The position numbers and the translations under genes were made by a program. A model generated the notes under the pieces. It had not been told where the DNA came from. It saw nothing but the letters and a program-made list of their open reading frames with translations, and did not search any database. This document shows, piece after piece, positions 26,201-62,611 of a DNA stretch of 64,000 nt; position 1 is the first letter of the stretch, and the number at the start of each line of letters is the position of its first letter. Source of the stretch: Metaphire vulgaris (lineage: Eukaryota > Annelida > Clitellata > Crassiclitellata > Megascolecidae); NCBI GenBank assembly GCA_018105865.1, contig CM030841.1, positions 12,039,182 through 12,103,181 on the forward strand. The letters run 5' to 3'.

Positions 26201-27841
26201 ATAATAAATCCTACATTAACGACTTTACACGAGGAACAACTTAACATTAAATTTCATACCAAAGTATGCAATAACTGAGCAAGTATCAACATCAATTACA
26301 ACACTTCTATTTCATCTGATACATTGTCCAGCATCTATACAATATAAATAAATAAATAAATTTATATATATAATATCAGATTGCAATGCCTTCAATAACT
26401 ATAATCACATAAGCACTTCAGTTGATAATCACCATTATCACCACAAAATATGTTAACCTTTAGGCCAATATTTTGGCTTCATAACATATTGGTTATATGG
26501 ATTGCCAGGTTGAATGGGTTAAATGGCCAGCATCCCATAGAATAAGCCTTGCGTTTCATTGCACCGAAGCCTATCTAAGCCAGAAACTTTGCAATCAATT
26601 TCAATTCTTCCACACCTTCTTGTATGTGACTTGTCCATCTTCATCTACCCGTCTGTGTCCAATCTTTCGCGATCTGTCATGCATTCCATCTTTGCTAATA
26701 CCGGAACGCTGAACCATTGACCCCGTGAGTGAACTTCGACCTTCACGCTGACCACAAACAAAACTGGTGAAAATCCAATATCAATCTGTTCTAATGAATG
26801 AGTTAAAATATATCAGGCAAAAAACAGAAAATCATAAAGAACGAGAATATAAACAAGAAGCTGTATACTGTAAATATGGTTTCACAGTTTCTAACTAGAA
26901 TATACATGTCAAAACTTTAGGAGCTCTGAAATTTAGCAACTTTGTTAGGCAATATAAACAACGATGTATCAAGTGTCAATGAAATAGCAAGTCTATTCTT
27001 ATAATGAACAAGAACACATATTAAAGGCACTGACTTTCTACAAAAACAATGTTAAGATGCAATGTTCCCTATAATTGTTTGAAGTCTGTGTGAACAAGAA
27101 ATTTCTTGTGGCAAAATCTTACAAGCAAATTCAACTTCTGTGCACCAAGAGTATTTGGCCTAAAATTCCCTAAATCAATGTTACTTGCTTGCTTGCTTGC
27201 TAACAAAATCTGCTGGATAGTGCAGCTCAAAAATAAAAATGACACCTCTTCAGAGCATGTATAAAAGTTAGTACCCTGGTACAGGATTAGAATTTTGCTA
27301 CTTCACTGAGAATAGAACTTATCAAATACATAAGCAATATAAACACTATTAAACAGTATATTGTGAATCCAAATGCAAACCTCAATAACAGGATGCTTGT
27401 TTTTCCAATAATCAGATTCTACAATAAGAATAACACAAATAAATAGATAAGTCATATAACTGCAGAAAACCTGTCTATTATAACTAATTCAGCCGCTACA
27501 GAAACGACGAGAAAATTTCAACCAGGAAACGACGGACAGTGAAGTGAAGGCGTGACACCGGACCAGGAACACGTCAGCAATAACCAAAGCAAAGAGAAGT
27601 TGCCAATGATCATACTGGCTGGAGAAGACTCGTCGCCCAATGTTCCAGAGGAACGGGAGGATCTAAGTCTAAGTCAACCTTTCTTAACAATTACTAAGCT
27701 ATCTCTAAAATATGATATATTTAATAAACACTTCAAAAATCTGCTGATCTGAAAATCACCTGAGTTAGTTGTGTTAACGCCTGACTGTAGCTCTGTTCCA
27801 TGTTTTTGTTGCTGCTTAGATTTTGTCAATTCAGAAGCCAT
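17720..27841 (-). CDS. PIP5K1: Type I phosphatidylinositol-4-phosphate 5-kinase
   Basis: The product phosphorylates PI4P to PI(4,5)P2 at the plasma membrane, supporting actin, endocytosis and PLC/PI3K signalling. Coding exons (5' to 3') are 27760-27841, 27381-27418, 26616-26747, 26024-26154, 25314-25431, 24911-25063, 24716-24775, 23827-24066, 23428-23505, 22844-22928, 22100-22208, 21604-21736, 20620-20707, 20288-20329, 19842-19937, 19484-19568, 18843-18988, 18277-18456 and 17720-17772; all phases agree (682 residues). Visible motifs are the GASGS loop (182-186), [10 protein letters not shown] with K199, [10 protein letters not shown] (263-272), catalytic MDYSLL (326-331), IID (429-431) and the specificity loop KKLEH with E443, then [15 protein letters not shown]. 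Glu at that place is the known type I (PI4P) discriminator. A Ser-rich C-tail follows, including [12 protein letters not shown], which resembles the mammalian PIP5K1A tail. The last exon and the far 5' UTR are less certain. An acceptor (GTTGTAG) just before the ATG implies an upstream non-coding exon. Confidence 0.95.
18535..18716. mobile_element. Decayed mariner/pogo-like element
   Basis: The left CAGTAGAACATCATTGTAAC pairs with the right GTTATAATGAGATTCTACT. TA is present only at the left. It is in a PIP5K1 intron. Confidence 0.55.
19070..19390. repeat. Imperfect (ACT)n tract
   Basis: Long degenerate ACT/AAC-type repeat in a PIP5K1 intron, between exons ending 18988 and 19484. The apparent Thr/Tyr-rich frames here are low-complexity artefacts. 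Confidence 0.9.
20890..20969. mobile_element. TTAA-flanked 72-bp hairpin element
   Basis: TTAA at 20890-20893 and 20966-20969 flank 72 bp beginning CCCCTTAACC and ending CAGTTAAGGGG. It is in a PIP5K1 intron and is the cleanest copy. Confidence 0.55.
23203..23282. repeat. (ATT)n microsatellite
   Basis: About 26 units in a PIP5K1 intron. Confidence 0.95.
24170..24490 (-). repeat. Second, diverged copy of the 5S-SINE/hairpin composite repeat
   Basis: It shares with the 1-470 copy the stretch around GACCCGGCGCTGATC, a CGACG...CCATTAACCC entry, a TTAA-flanked 72-bp hairpin (24253-24324), AGAGTAGTTTG, and a degraded TAACTTCAGCGTTCTAATG tail near 24450. It lies in a PIP5K1 intron. Confidence 0.5.
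24249..24328. mobile_element. TTAA-flanked 72-bp hairpin element
   Basis: TTAA at 24249-24252 and 24325-24328; interior CCCTTTGAATACGG ... CAAAAGGG. It is embedded in the second composite repeat. Confidence 0.5.
26453..26522. mobile_element. TTAA-flanked 62-bp hairpin element
   Basis: TTAA on both sides, with interior CCTTTAGGCC ... GTTGAATGGG. It shares CAATATTTTGGCTT and ATAACATATTG with the element at 12041-12121. Confidence 0.45.
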
Positions 27842-28429
27842 TGAATCAAACCTACAACAAATGAAAAATCGTAGAGGCAAAATATCAAACTAGTACAATG
27901 ACAGTAACATGGCTTTATGTATGTCTACTGTTCACTGCTCTGATGCACATAGACAGTATTTAAGTGCATTAAAATTTGGCTGCATCAATAATATTCGTGT
28001 GAGATGTGTGTGGTACACAAAAAATCAGGTATTACCAGTTGGTACTTCTGAGCATCTGTGCTGTAATGTATCAGTAATTCAAAGTTTCTTCAGCCATCAC
28101 GACTTTCAACTAGGTTTATAAATTCATTTTTTGGCTCTCTAATTTCTTTAATCAACTACCTGCATGCACTAGTCACTAAAAACTGGTTAAACCTGGTGAA
28201 CGCTACTGTCTGCTTCATCCACACTGCATCCATGTTGCCTTTTTAAATACAAAGCCATCACATATCAACTCACTGAAGCCATAACATCAAGTGAGCACAA
28301 TGAACACAGTCCTGGTTCTAATTCGGCTTGGATTTGTGCATCATCAGCTGAAGTCTAGTCATTACGACAGTGGCGCCATAGAAGTTGACTGATTGAATGA
28401 ATGCAGGTCGTTAAAGAGGAGCAACCTGA

Positions 28430-28785
28430 GGGTAATAATAATCCGCTGATCTGAGCTGATCCACTGATCTCAGTTTGATATAGACGTTTAGTGGTCCGAT
28501 CAGCGGCTATAGAGGCATGCTGGGGGGAGAGATCAGCGGAGATGGAAGGGATAACATAAAATAGTTGTATAGCCGGTCATCTGCCGCCAGCACCCCTCTA
28601 TAGCCGCTGATCTGACCACTAAACGCCTATATCTCCGTAGATCTGAGCACTATAGCTCTATAGAAGCAGATCTGACCACTAAACGTCTACCGGGTATATC
28701 TCCGCTGATCTGCCCCCTCCCCCCGGCCGCTGATCGGATCACTAAACGTCTATATCAAATTGAGATCAGCGGATTATTATTACCC
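28430..28785. mobile_element. Foldback element, 356 bp, perfect 9-bp TSD
   Basis: GCAACCTGA is repeated exactly at 28421-28429 and 28786-28794. The ends are perfect inverted repeats beginning GGGTAATAATAATCCGCTGA, and similarity continues inward for about 60 bp. The interior repeats CCGCTGATCTG and its complement many times. A 9-bp TSD is typical of Mutator-like elements; the class is inferred. Confidence 0.85.
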
Positions 28786-28959
28786 GCAACCTGACCACTT
28801 GAATGCAAAAATTCAGCCGCGCAATATAAAGAAACCACAAAACAACTCTACAAAAACAATACTCATAACGATGCTTTTTTAAATTCTTAGTAGAATTCAT
28901 AATTCTTTGCCTTGAGGGCGCCTTCTTCATAAAAACAGCACCAAAACAACAGACAAAAT

Positions 28960-29260
28960 ACACGCTAAACGGCACTCGGCCACCGGTCAGAAGCAGAATT
29001 ACTCATCGGAAAGGCGATCGGTCGAAAGAATCCGAAGCCAGCTGAACTCACTGCGCTAGATAAATAAGACTAAACTCGTCGAAAGTCTCCGATCTATTTA
29101 AATTCCGCCATTACATCACCGCAGAGTCTTTATTTTCGTCTCTCGTCGAGACTGAGGGCGAAGACGCTGGTTCCACGGTCACATTGTCGCGCTCGAGCGG
29201 AAAACCGGTAGTCGAACTGGCATAAAAATTAGTAGAAAACAGATACTATATGATGTCTAG
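28960..29260 (-). promoter_or_regulatory. Candidate 5' UTR / promoter region of PIP5K1
   Basis: This CpG-rich stretch contrasts with the AT-rich introns to its left and lies upstream of the first coding exon, which is preceded by a splice acceptor. I cannot fix a start site or first-exon donor. Confidence 0.25.
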
Positions 29261-29679
29261 ATAAATTACAGTATCTCTCAGCTCTAGTCTTGGTGTGATC
29301 CTTCAGAGTTACGCTGATAAAATGTGGGAGTCCGCTCTCTTCTGCTTCTTCTTATCTTCATTCTCGTTCTCCTATTCGTCTTATTCTAATCTGAAGCTAC
29401 TGTGATCGGTGTTATCGATAGATTTCAAACTTTTTATTTGCAGCCGTCTTTAGATGCATTGTTCTTGACTCAAATATGTTTTCAATCCGAATTTTGTTTG
29501 CTCCATGATGGATGCGAGTAAGTCGGCGTTAATGTATGTAACCTATATAAGCCCGGGCAATACGGGCAATGTATAGCTTTTCTGCCCGGGTTGAAAAAAT
29601 TCCGGTTGTAAAAATTATGCCTTTAATTTTTGGTTTTATTTTGCACTGCCATTACAATATGTTAATTCAACTGCAGTCT

Positions 29680-30250
29680 GAAAGTATTTAAATGCATCAG
29701 CTAGACGTGTAATTATTGCACTCATTTCTCTGGTCTATGTATTTAAATAGCCTATTTAAATACCCAAATCGCCTGTCCGAGTGGACGATTTATTTAAATA
29801 TTGGCTGAAAATCTAAGGTGTTTAAATACTTTTAAATGGGGGCCAACCATTTGTTGATAATGTATTTGACACGACTCTGGCCCCGGTACAACTGTCGCAT
29901 GCTGAAGATTTTTTTGTGCAGGGAAAGAAATGTTAGTTAAAATTATTTCTAACAAAATGGCAGCTGCTTTGGGATTTGACATTGTAGACTTTATTTAACT
30001 GTTCAACTGTCTAAAACCATCAGTAAAGAAAATGTAAAAATGAACAGTCCATAGGAGAAACGTTATAATTATGGAGGTTTTTGCAATAAATTGTTTTCCA
30101 AAGTATTTAAATACATCTAAATACTGTATGGTATTTAAATACTATTTAAATACTTAATTTATTTTGGATGAGTATTTAAATACTTTCGTTAAATACTGGA
30201 CAAAGTTTATTTTAAATAGTATTTAAATTTAAATTTAACTGACAACACTG
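29680..30250. repeat. Repeat rich in TATTTAAATA palindromes
   Basis: About ten near-copies of TATTTAAATA lie within 550 bp. The right side ends TGACAACACTG (30240-30250), a hAT-like terminus. The left terminus is unclear. Confidence 0.5.
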
Positions 30251-30319
30251 TTAATTTTGTAAAAATTTGTTGGGTTAGGTTCCGCAAAACTCGAGTCCGA
30301 GGGGGCGTTGGGTTCTACG

Positions 30320-30768
30320 GACAGCCCTTGGCGTTATCTCCGGCCTGGGCAATCAGCGACGTAGGTGGTATGATCGACTTATCTGGGGTAGGTTTCCATT
30401 CATGGGCGTCCAAAGCAGGGTGCAAGGGGGTGCAATTGCACCCACTAGAAAATTGTGGAGTTATGAACAAAGTAAAATTACTCGTTTCTTTCGTCAAAAA
30501 TTTTTTTTTGTACTCCTCTGGAAAAGTTTTTATTTCTTTCTTCACAATACATTGTTTTGCACCCCTGGAAAAATTTCTGCAGACGCCCATGTTGTCATTA
30601 CTTTCCCCAGACCCACGTTTTACATCACAGCTTAACACTGCTCTTTAGTTTACCACCGCCCTCTAGCGAGTAAAGCTGAGTCGACCTTAGGGCTCCTGCG
30701 GGAATTGAACCCGCGACCTTCTGCTCCATTGTCCAGCGTTAACACTCTTCTAACTTCCCGGCCATATG
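30320..30768 (-). repeat. tRNA-derived SINE, interrupted by a MITE
   Basis: The minus strand has a tRNA-like head with A box TTAGAAGAGTGTTAA (30739-30753) and B box GGTTCAATTCC (near 30700). The body is ACTCGCTAGAGGGCGGTGGT and the tail GCCTAGGCC-like/CCGGAGATAA. A plus-strand copy at 54196-54442 shares the entire order. The MITE at 30401-30591 splits the body. Confidence 0.85.
30401..30591. mobile_element. hAT-like MITE nested in the SINE, 191 bp
   Basis: The perfect 10-bp ends are CATGGGCGTC and GACGCCCATG. Flanks TTTCCATT (30393-30400) and TTGTCATT (30592-30599) are a decayed 8-bp TSD. The intact SINE copy at 54 kb has a single matching site here, confirming the insertion. It is the same family as 55537-55700. 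Confidence 0.88.
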
Positions 30769-31949
30769 TGTGGATGTGTCTGTAAATACTTGTAGACCTT
30801 AAGACCATTCTGCAAAGCGGCACCGAGCGTTCTCGCGATGCGAATAATGTATTGTCTTTTTCGTGATTTTGTTGATAAATATAGAAATTGGAAAGTAAAA
30901 CTATATAAGAGGTGACGAATCAGAGATTTTTGCAGGTGTCGATCCTAAATTACACGATCCGTGAACTTACGACTTTCTTGAAAATTCGGGACAGAAACAG
31001 TTTGGGCATACGGCGTATACGGTCACGAAACTCTAGTCTAGTTATTAAGAAATAGACTTGCAACTCCACAAAATCTTGTTTCTTAACAAAAAACTAAATG
31101 CTCTACTTAACAAGTTTAGTGTGCGAATTTATGTAAGCCTACATGTACAGCGTAGATAGTCGACTGACTGTAGACTAGCTAGTTGAGTACGACGCTTTTC
31201 GAATAAGATTCACTTAGGCCTATAGCTGCAGTTGGGACAACCATTAAACAATGATTTAGTTGTACCATTTAGGCCCAATACCAAAAATCCAACGACGTCG
31301 AATCTAAACAACGACGTCGAATCTGTAACAAGTACTGTAGGTACTCAACGAACAGGCAACATATAAAATTACCACAAGACTACTCGGATATACTATAGAC
31401 TCCATTTTAAAGTCTTATAATGATACAGACTTTGCCATTGTTTCTAGGGGTCGTCCATAAAGTACATCTCGTCGCTCGAGGAGGGCGAGGGTCTAAGAAA
31501 GTGTGACGGTCTGTGACTGAGACACTGGAAGGGGTAATGATCGCGCACGTGACGTCATACTTTCCGTACATGTGAAACCTGAAAGGGTGTGGGGTTCAGA
31601 AACTGTCAAAAATTGCGAAACGTAGGCCTACTTAATGGACAGCACCTCACCCTAACTTCCGAATCCATTTACTGTTTCAGCTTTTACTGCCTTTTCTCTC
31701 AAACTGTTCCATTTGTCTACAACCTTTGACTGGATGGTCTTGCAGAACGGTTCCTGGTATATACTTCGACGTTACGATCCTTTAATTAACAGAAAAAAAG
31801 CAACAACAACAACAACAGATCAGTTCAAATAAGCCTCTGTCTCTGCAGTAAAAGCACGTTTCTCGGCGGATGCCCGTCAGCGTCATCGTAGACGACCTCC
31901 GTCCGTATCGCCTTCCTTCTCCCGACGCCGACGCCGCCGACGCCTCGGC

Positions 31950-56432
<24,483 letters not shown>

Positions 56433-56924
56433 GATGTCCGTGATGTCAACGGTAAGTAGGTAAGTAAAGCAAGTAAACCAGTCGCTTAATCGTTCGAATT
56501 TTATTGGCGAACCTTTTCTGGCGTTTCTTTTTCTCTTGCTTTCGAACAGAGGTCGAATAGAAAGGTCGGTCGAATTTTTTTTAAATCTCTAAAAACGATA
56601 CTGGTTTCCGGTGGTTCTGTCTAATTCGCAGAATTCGATTTGACGATGTTAAAAATTAGATCTAGGCCACTAACTGCGAAGAAATAACATCATCCGTGCA
56701 GCGGCGGCGGCGGCGGCATCGGTTTAGCGCGCATTCGATTCCATTCTGCGAGAATGGCGCCAAAAAGAGTCGTCTGCCGCAAAAGACAATCGTCTGCTAC
56801 GAAGCTGTCGTCGTAGAATTTAATATTCTCCGGACATATCGAACTGTAGATAATCTCGAAGACTACAACGTACTCTCTCTCTCTCTCTCTCTCTCTCTCA
56901 ATCTCTCTGTCATGCAATCGCGCC

Positions 56925-56932
56925 TATTTATA
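56925..56932 (-). promoter_or_regulatory. Candidate TATA box of the receptor gene
   Basis: The minus strand reads TATAAATA, a perfect TATA box, about 490 bp upstream of the ATG at 56432. A start about 30 bp downstream would fall at the edge of a (GA)n tract (56874-56900 region). This is motif and position evidence only. Confidence 0.45.
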
Positions 56933-57211
56933 CCCAACCTCGGTGGATTGGCGCTCGCAGCGCGTGCTACGGCGCTGGCGACCGTTTGCTGAAAGGAGAT
57001 GAAGACTGACGAAAGCGGATAGGACTCCTAGACCGTCGTATTTCTCGCGACAAGTACCGGTACTTCGTGGGCGATAACGCTGTGGTAGGGGGTATGAGTT
57101 ATAACTGTTATATTATTGGCCGAACGGGGATCAGACCGAGAGATCAGAACGTCAGACCTCATTACGTCGTCACTGAACAGAATGTTATAACTACGAGATA
57201 AATAGACCGTG

Positions 57212-57285
57212 GCGGCTCCAGGATTTGGCAAGTGGGGTGGTAACTTCTAAGCATGTTGCTAAATAACCATTTGTTGATAGGTATG
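57212..57285. mobile_element. Left-hand fragment of a 33401-type MITE
   Basis: GTGGCGGCTCCAGGATTTGG, GTAACTTCTAAGCATG and TTTGTTGATAGGTATG match 33401-33698. The right side runs into CTT and ATC repeats. Confidence 0.7.
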
Positions 57286-57388
57286 TCCCCTTTCTTCTTT
57301 TTATTCTGGCTCTTCTTCATTTGCTTTTTCCTTTCTTCTTCTTCTTCTTTTCTTTTCTTCTCTTCTCTTTCTTCTTCTTCTTATTCTT

Positions 57389-57590
<202 letters not shown>

Positions 57591-57804
57591 TTCTGACAGC
57601 AAAGCAACCGCTATTCTGAGCCTAATTACCTCTGCAGAGGTCAGCCTGAGGCCGTGTAATGGGCCTTGATCGAAGTCCCTGTTGGGAGTTTTGTGCATAT
57701 TTTAAGATTATTCATTATTGCCTAGGGTACAGAACACGAGCATTCTGGGACGTATATGATGAAACACAAGACACTATACCACCTCCGCTAGCTGATATTA
57801 TTAT

Positions 57805-58076
<272 letters not shown>

Positions 58077-58306
58077 ATTGAGCGAACCATCAAACGAAGT
58101 GAATTTGAGTGAGAAAAACTGAGAATGCTTAGTATATACTGTGATTTCATCGTAATGGAGAAAATCTATCTTAAGGTTTTCAACGGCTTTAATTCAATCG
58201 AAATGGCAGCACTCTGAAGGCGTTAACGGCGTTCGTGAAGGAAACGGAAAGCGTGCGATCAGCGTCTCTAACGAGCGACAAAGCATTGGCCGCAGATCAG
58301 GTGATC

Positions 58307-58365
58307 GGAGGAGGAGGAGGAGGAGGAAGAGGAGGAAGAGGAGGAAGAAGAAGAGGAGGAGGAGC
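58307..58365. repeat. (GGA)n purine tract
   Basis: GGA/GAA units, about 58 bp. Confidence 0.9.
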
Positions 58366-59065
58366 TCCTTGATCGCCGGAAGGGATCACGTTCACCCACC
58401 GATCAGTCTAATCAACGTCCGTGTCACCTGCGAAGCATTCCCTTCCCTCTTCTCCTCCGCAGCTAAGAAGCCAAAAGATGGTAATGAAGAAAGCAGCGAA
58501 GCAATGGATACGAAGCAGGAAATCTAGAATCGCCAATGCTGTTTTGGTAACCGTGTGGGAAATGCTGGTATTTGTTACTAAAAGAAACCCTTCAAAAAGT
58601 TCATTAGACAGACAAACAGGCCGAATGAATGACAAATCGATATTAGCACGAATCGAAATGGAAATATCAGCATCGTATAAGGCAGACAATATATCTCTTA
58701 TCTATACCCGCCTTTGGACTGATGTTATCTATATACTTCGGCTCCATTTATATCAGAGAAAAGCTTCGTTGAACCATGAAATTGCAGTGAAAATATGCGA
58801 GTAATTGTGACTATTATTTCAGCAGGAAAGATAACAATATTAGAATATAATAACCTGTCATTAGAGGCATTCACACGCAAAGCTTAGCAATAGCGTACGC
58901 AATAATGCATGCGTCGACGCGTGTCCAGACGATATATATCTCGCTAGACTGTGTAGACAGTGGACAAAAATTGCATTTATCTCCGGAAAGGATGGAAGGA
59001 CTTAGCATGATTTAAAGTGGCTTAGGAGGCATTACTGCCTGTGTTGAAAGCCACTAGGGACACTA

Positions 59066-59142
59066 TAACGGGGCTTGAACCCGCGCTCCGTCAGCCTGAC
59101 GCTCCATGTGCAGCACGTAACCCACTCTGCCATAAACTGATG
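59066..59142 (-). repeat. tRNA-like SINE head or tRNA pseudogene
   Basis: The minus strand reads TGGCAGAGTGGGTTA (A box) and GGTTCAAGCCC (B box) about 50 bp apart, with a plausible T arm but no matching acceptor stem. A SINE head is more likely than a working tRNA. Confidence 0.55.
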
Positions 59143-59369
59143 TATGGAATTAATTTGACAATTGGGGGTGGAGGTGGGGTGAGGGCTGGAATGGAAGCTG
59201 GCTCAAATGTATTAGAAATCGGGGAGGGACGATGTTTCTTCCATAAAAATGAATAGTTAAAAATTATTGGACAACGGAATGGCCAATCAATAATGGGATG
59301 TTCTTCCATATTGAGTTGGGGGCCTGACGCATCTACCAGGGACAGAATGTCTACGAATGTTGATAGTAT

Positions 59370-59570
59370 GGGTGTACCCTATTGCATTTGGCGTTCGTGA
59401 CAGGAGGCAGAAAATTAAATTAGCAGGTTAACAAATCTCTAATTAACAAATCATGACAGTTTGTCGACACGAGATTAAAATTGCAAATATCATTTTTCCT
59501 GCTTATACTGATGGGAGCTGGTCTACGATGGGCTCACAATCAGTTTTCACTTATTCCTTATTTGCACTTG
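59370..59570. repeat. Unclassified dispersed repeat, copy 2
   Basis: Same order of blocks as 46635-46850, about 200 bp, on the same strand. Confidence 0.6.
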
Positions 59571-59623
59571 TAGGTTTATCATTTTGAGGGTTTATGAAAG
59601 TTTTAGCCATTCTTGCCTTCCAT

Positions 59624-59817
59624 CAGTGTTTAATCTAGACTCCTGGACTCCGGGGGCAAGCTGAAAAAGCCGGGGGGAGGGAAACTGACAAAGCCGGGGG
59701 GAATTCTGCTAGGGGCCGCTGTTAGTCCATGTAGTATTCCAAAATTTCCGGGGAATTTGAAATTTCCGGGGGGTAAAAGGGCAATTTCCCCCAGGAAACG
59801 GCCTAGATTAAACACTG
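59624..59817. mobile_element. hAT-like MITE, 194 bp
   Basis: CAGTGTTTAATCTAGAC pairs with GGCCTAGATTAAACACTG. Flanks CCTTCCAT and CCTTCCAG agree at 7 of 8. Confidence 0.85.
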
Positions 59818-61162
59818 CCTTCCAGAAAACTGTATGAACTATGTATACAGTATATTCCCTTTGAGTCCCGCTGCCTCTCAGTTTTTTAGACTCAATAGAG
59901 CAGCTCCAAATGACATTTGTTTCTTGGTTGATTTTCCTATATTGCTTTCGTCAGTCCAGTAGGATTATCGTGGCTTTAACAAGATCCTCGCTGCGTGCCC
60001 TGACCGACTAATTAATTTATCGCCAGCCTTAGCAACGCTAATACAAAACCGCGGGTGAAGCGTATAGGGCCTACACTGTGGTGCATATGCAGGGCAACCG
60101 ATGCATGACTTCGGCGACAGAAAACCCGTTTCAAAGCGGAAATACTGTAAACAGTTAAAAAGCGGCAAACGTGAAGAAAGAGAGAGTTTCCCGTGGGCAG
60201 AGAATCAGTGCATGGCGTCGCCAGGAAATTTGGGTTGGGGGAGGACAAAGGGGGCTGGCGTGTCAGATTCCTTACCCCCACCCCACACACCCCTCCACAC
60301 AAAAACTTTCTCACCAGATTTGCGCGAATCTGATAGGGGGTCTGGGGTCAGGTTGGAGGGGAGGGACAGTTGCCCCCGTGGCGACGCTAATGCATAGAAT
60401 AATTCGCGCTTCAGGTCCAGTTCCGGATTGATTAATTAGCAGTGATTTTAAAGCGCTATGACGCTAGTGTATTTCGTTATATCGCACCGTAAGATTCGAT
60501 TAATCTCTCGTTGCGTTCTGTGGTTTTATTAGCGAAAACGAAAAATAATATTATAGTGACCCGCTGGGAGAAAAGGTACCATTTGTGGGGTTCTTGAGTT
60601 ACATATGCTGCATATATCGGGGTTATATTAGCTCAGTCACAGCAAAGTTTTAGAGAAATATACCTTGTCATTTCAGAGATACCAGCATCCAAACATCAAG
60701 CCTATCAAATTAAAATTCTGAGAAATTGAACATTTATTATTGATGTGCTTATTGTGTGCTTATTCTAGATAGAAAACATGCAAATACTGACACGGTTTTC
60801 AATTTTCGAGGAGGCGTGCAATAACAGTTTTCTATACGCACCCGATACAGTCATCAGTATCCAACGCTTTCAAACAATGGACGATTGGACGCAGCTATAA
60901 CACCAGGTGCCCTAACTGATAGCAATTGCTATCATTACTTGCTGACAAAAATTATGACTCGCTACCCCTTTGTATCATAAGAGGCGAGATGTCCTGGGGA
61001 AGTTTCTGCAATCCATAGATGAATGAGCATTTCATTTGGTTCCGTTAGACTAATTAACAGAATTGATCCGTAATCTATAACATTATTTAAAAATTCTACA
61101 ACATAGGCCTATAGAACCTATCACGAAAACGTTAATTCTTTTCATGGGCGTTGGTTCGGCCC

Positions 61163-61335
61163 AAGGGCGCCAACAGAAATTTTTCCAGGAGGGGCAAAAC
61201 ATAATGGTCATGGCTATATGCCACATACATTTTTCAAAGAGGGACAAAACACATCTTAACACAATGGTCACGGTTAATATTTTAGCAAGGTTTTCAAATT
61301 TCAATGAGAAATACATTTTTATTTTCCAGGAGGGA
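61163..61335. mobile_element. Fragment of the CATGGGCGYC MITE family
   Basis: GGGCGCCAACAGAAATTTTTC, followed by CAGGAGGGGCAAAAC, is the inverse of the right arm of 30401-30591. The other end is missing. Confidence 0.55.
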
Positions 61336-62134
61336 TTAGAATTTCAAATTCAAAATAATTATATTTAAAATTTGAAATATATGCCTACAGAACTATTAAT
61401 ATAAATAATTACGTCATTCCATCTCTTAATAGTTGGCACGTGTTTCAGGGGCATCTGATGACCCCATTTTTATACAGTTTACACATCATTTCCATCATTC
61501 TAGGGTTATTACATTTCAGAGGGTGTTAATAATTCTTCTTAGAATAAAGAGGTGGGGAGTATTTATTAAACGTAGAAAGATGACTGGGTGATTTTCTTAA
61601 TCTATCTTGTGGAACTTCTTTTTAATTCGTTATACCTGGAAATCAAGATTAACGACGTTCCATTGATCGGGGTTCATAGTTAATGAGTTAAAAAGCTCTT
61701 TTGTTGACGAGCAGCCTTGTTACGGCGCTATAGATATCGTCCATGAATGGAATGAAATGACATTTCACATTTGTTAAACATCGACTTCCTAGGCCCGGCC
61801 CGTTTTAGAACTTTGACAAAACATTTTAAAAATTAACCTAATATACTGTAGGCCTAACGAATAAAGGAAACGAATTTCGTTAACAGGACCGATACTCTTG
61901 TTGTTATAGCTAGGGTGTATCTGTCATCAGATACACCATACGGGCTCCGCACAAGTCTCTACAGAAATTCAGGTGCAAACAGCGCTAAGCCTAATGCTTT
62001 CAACAACACACCGCATGCATGAAAACGGTAAATTTAATTACACTACTTTATTAGGCAAATTGCACAAACAACTCTGTTGCATTTATAAGATATCGATGAG
62101 AGAGTGAGAAAGAGAGTGAGAGAGAGAATTGAAA

Positions 62135-62138
62135 GCGG

Positions 62139-62221
<83 letters not shown>

Positions 62222-62243
62222 GCTACTACTGCTACTGCTACTA

Positions 62244-62286
<43 letters not shown>
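62135..62286. repeat. (ACT)n-(GCT)n microsatellite
   Basis: About 30 ACT units, mixed GCT/ACT, then pure GCT, directly joined to a MITE fragment. Confidence 0.95.
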
Positions 62287-62303
62287 GCTTTTACAGAAAA
62301 ATA

Positions 62304-62447
62304 GGTTGACAAGCACAAATGTCATCTGCAGTCTTTTCCCCGTAGTTTTACTCGACCTTTACCCAAAAATAGGTTGTTTGACAAGCAAAACAAAAAGTCC
62401 GGTGGGGTGGATGCATCCCCACTCATCCCCACGTGGAACCGCCACTG
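62304..62447. mobile_element. Right-hand fragment of a 55768-type MITE
   Basis: AATAGGTTGACAAGCA, CCCCGTAGTTTTACT and GTGGAACCGCCACTG match the 55768-56083 element. The left part is replaced by an ACT/GCT microsatellite. Confidence 0.75.
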
Positions 62448-62611
62448 GACAACCAATGGACTCTTCGTGCAGTTCATTTGGCTTCATCATTGCATTAATT
62501 CTTTGGTGAAGAGGTCATAATAGAACAACTGTCATTTTCATAATGACGTCAGGCTAACGTGACATCGAATATCGTTACATCGAATTCTCTTTATATGTAA
62601 AAATTCTGGCA

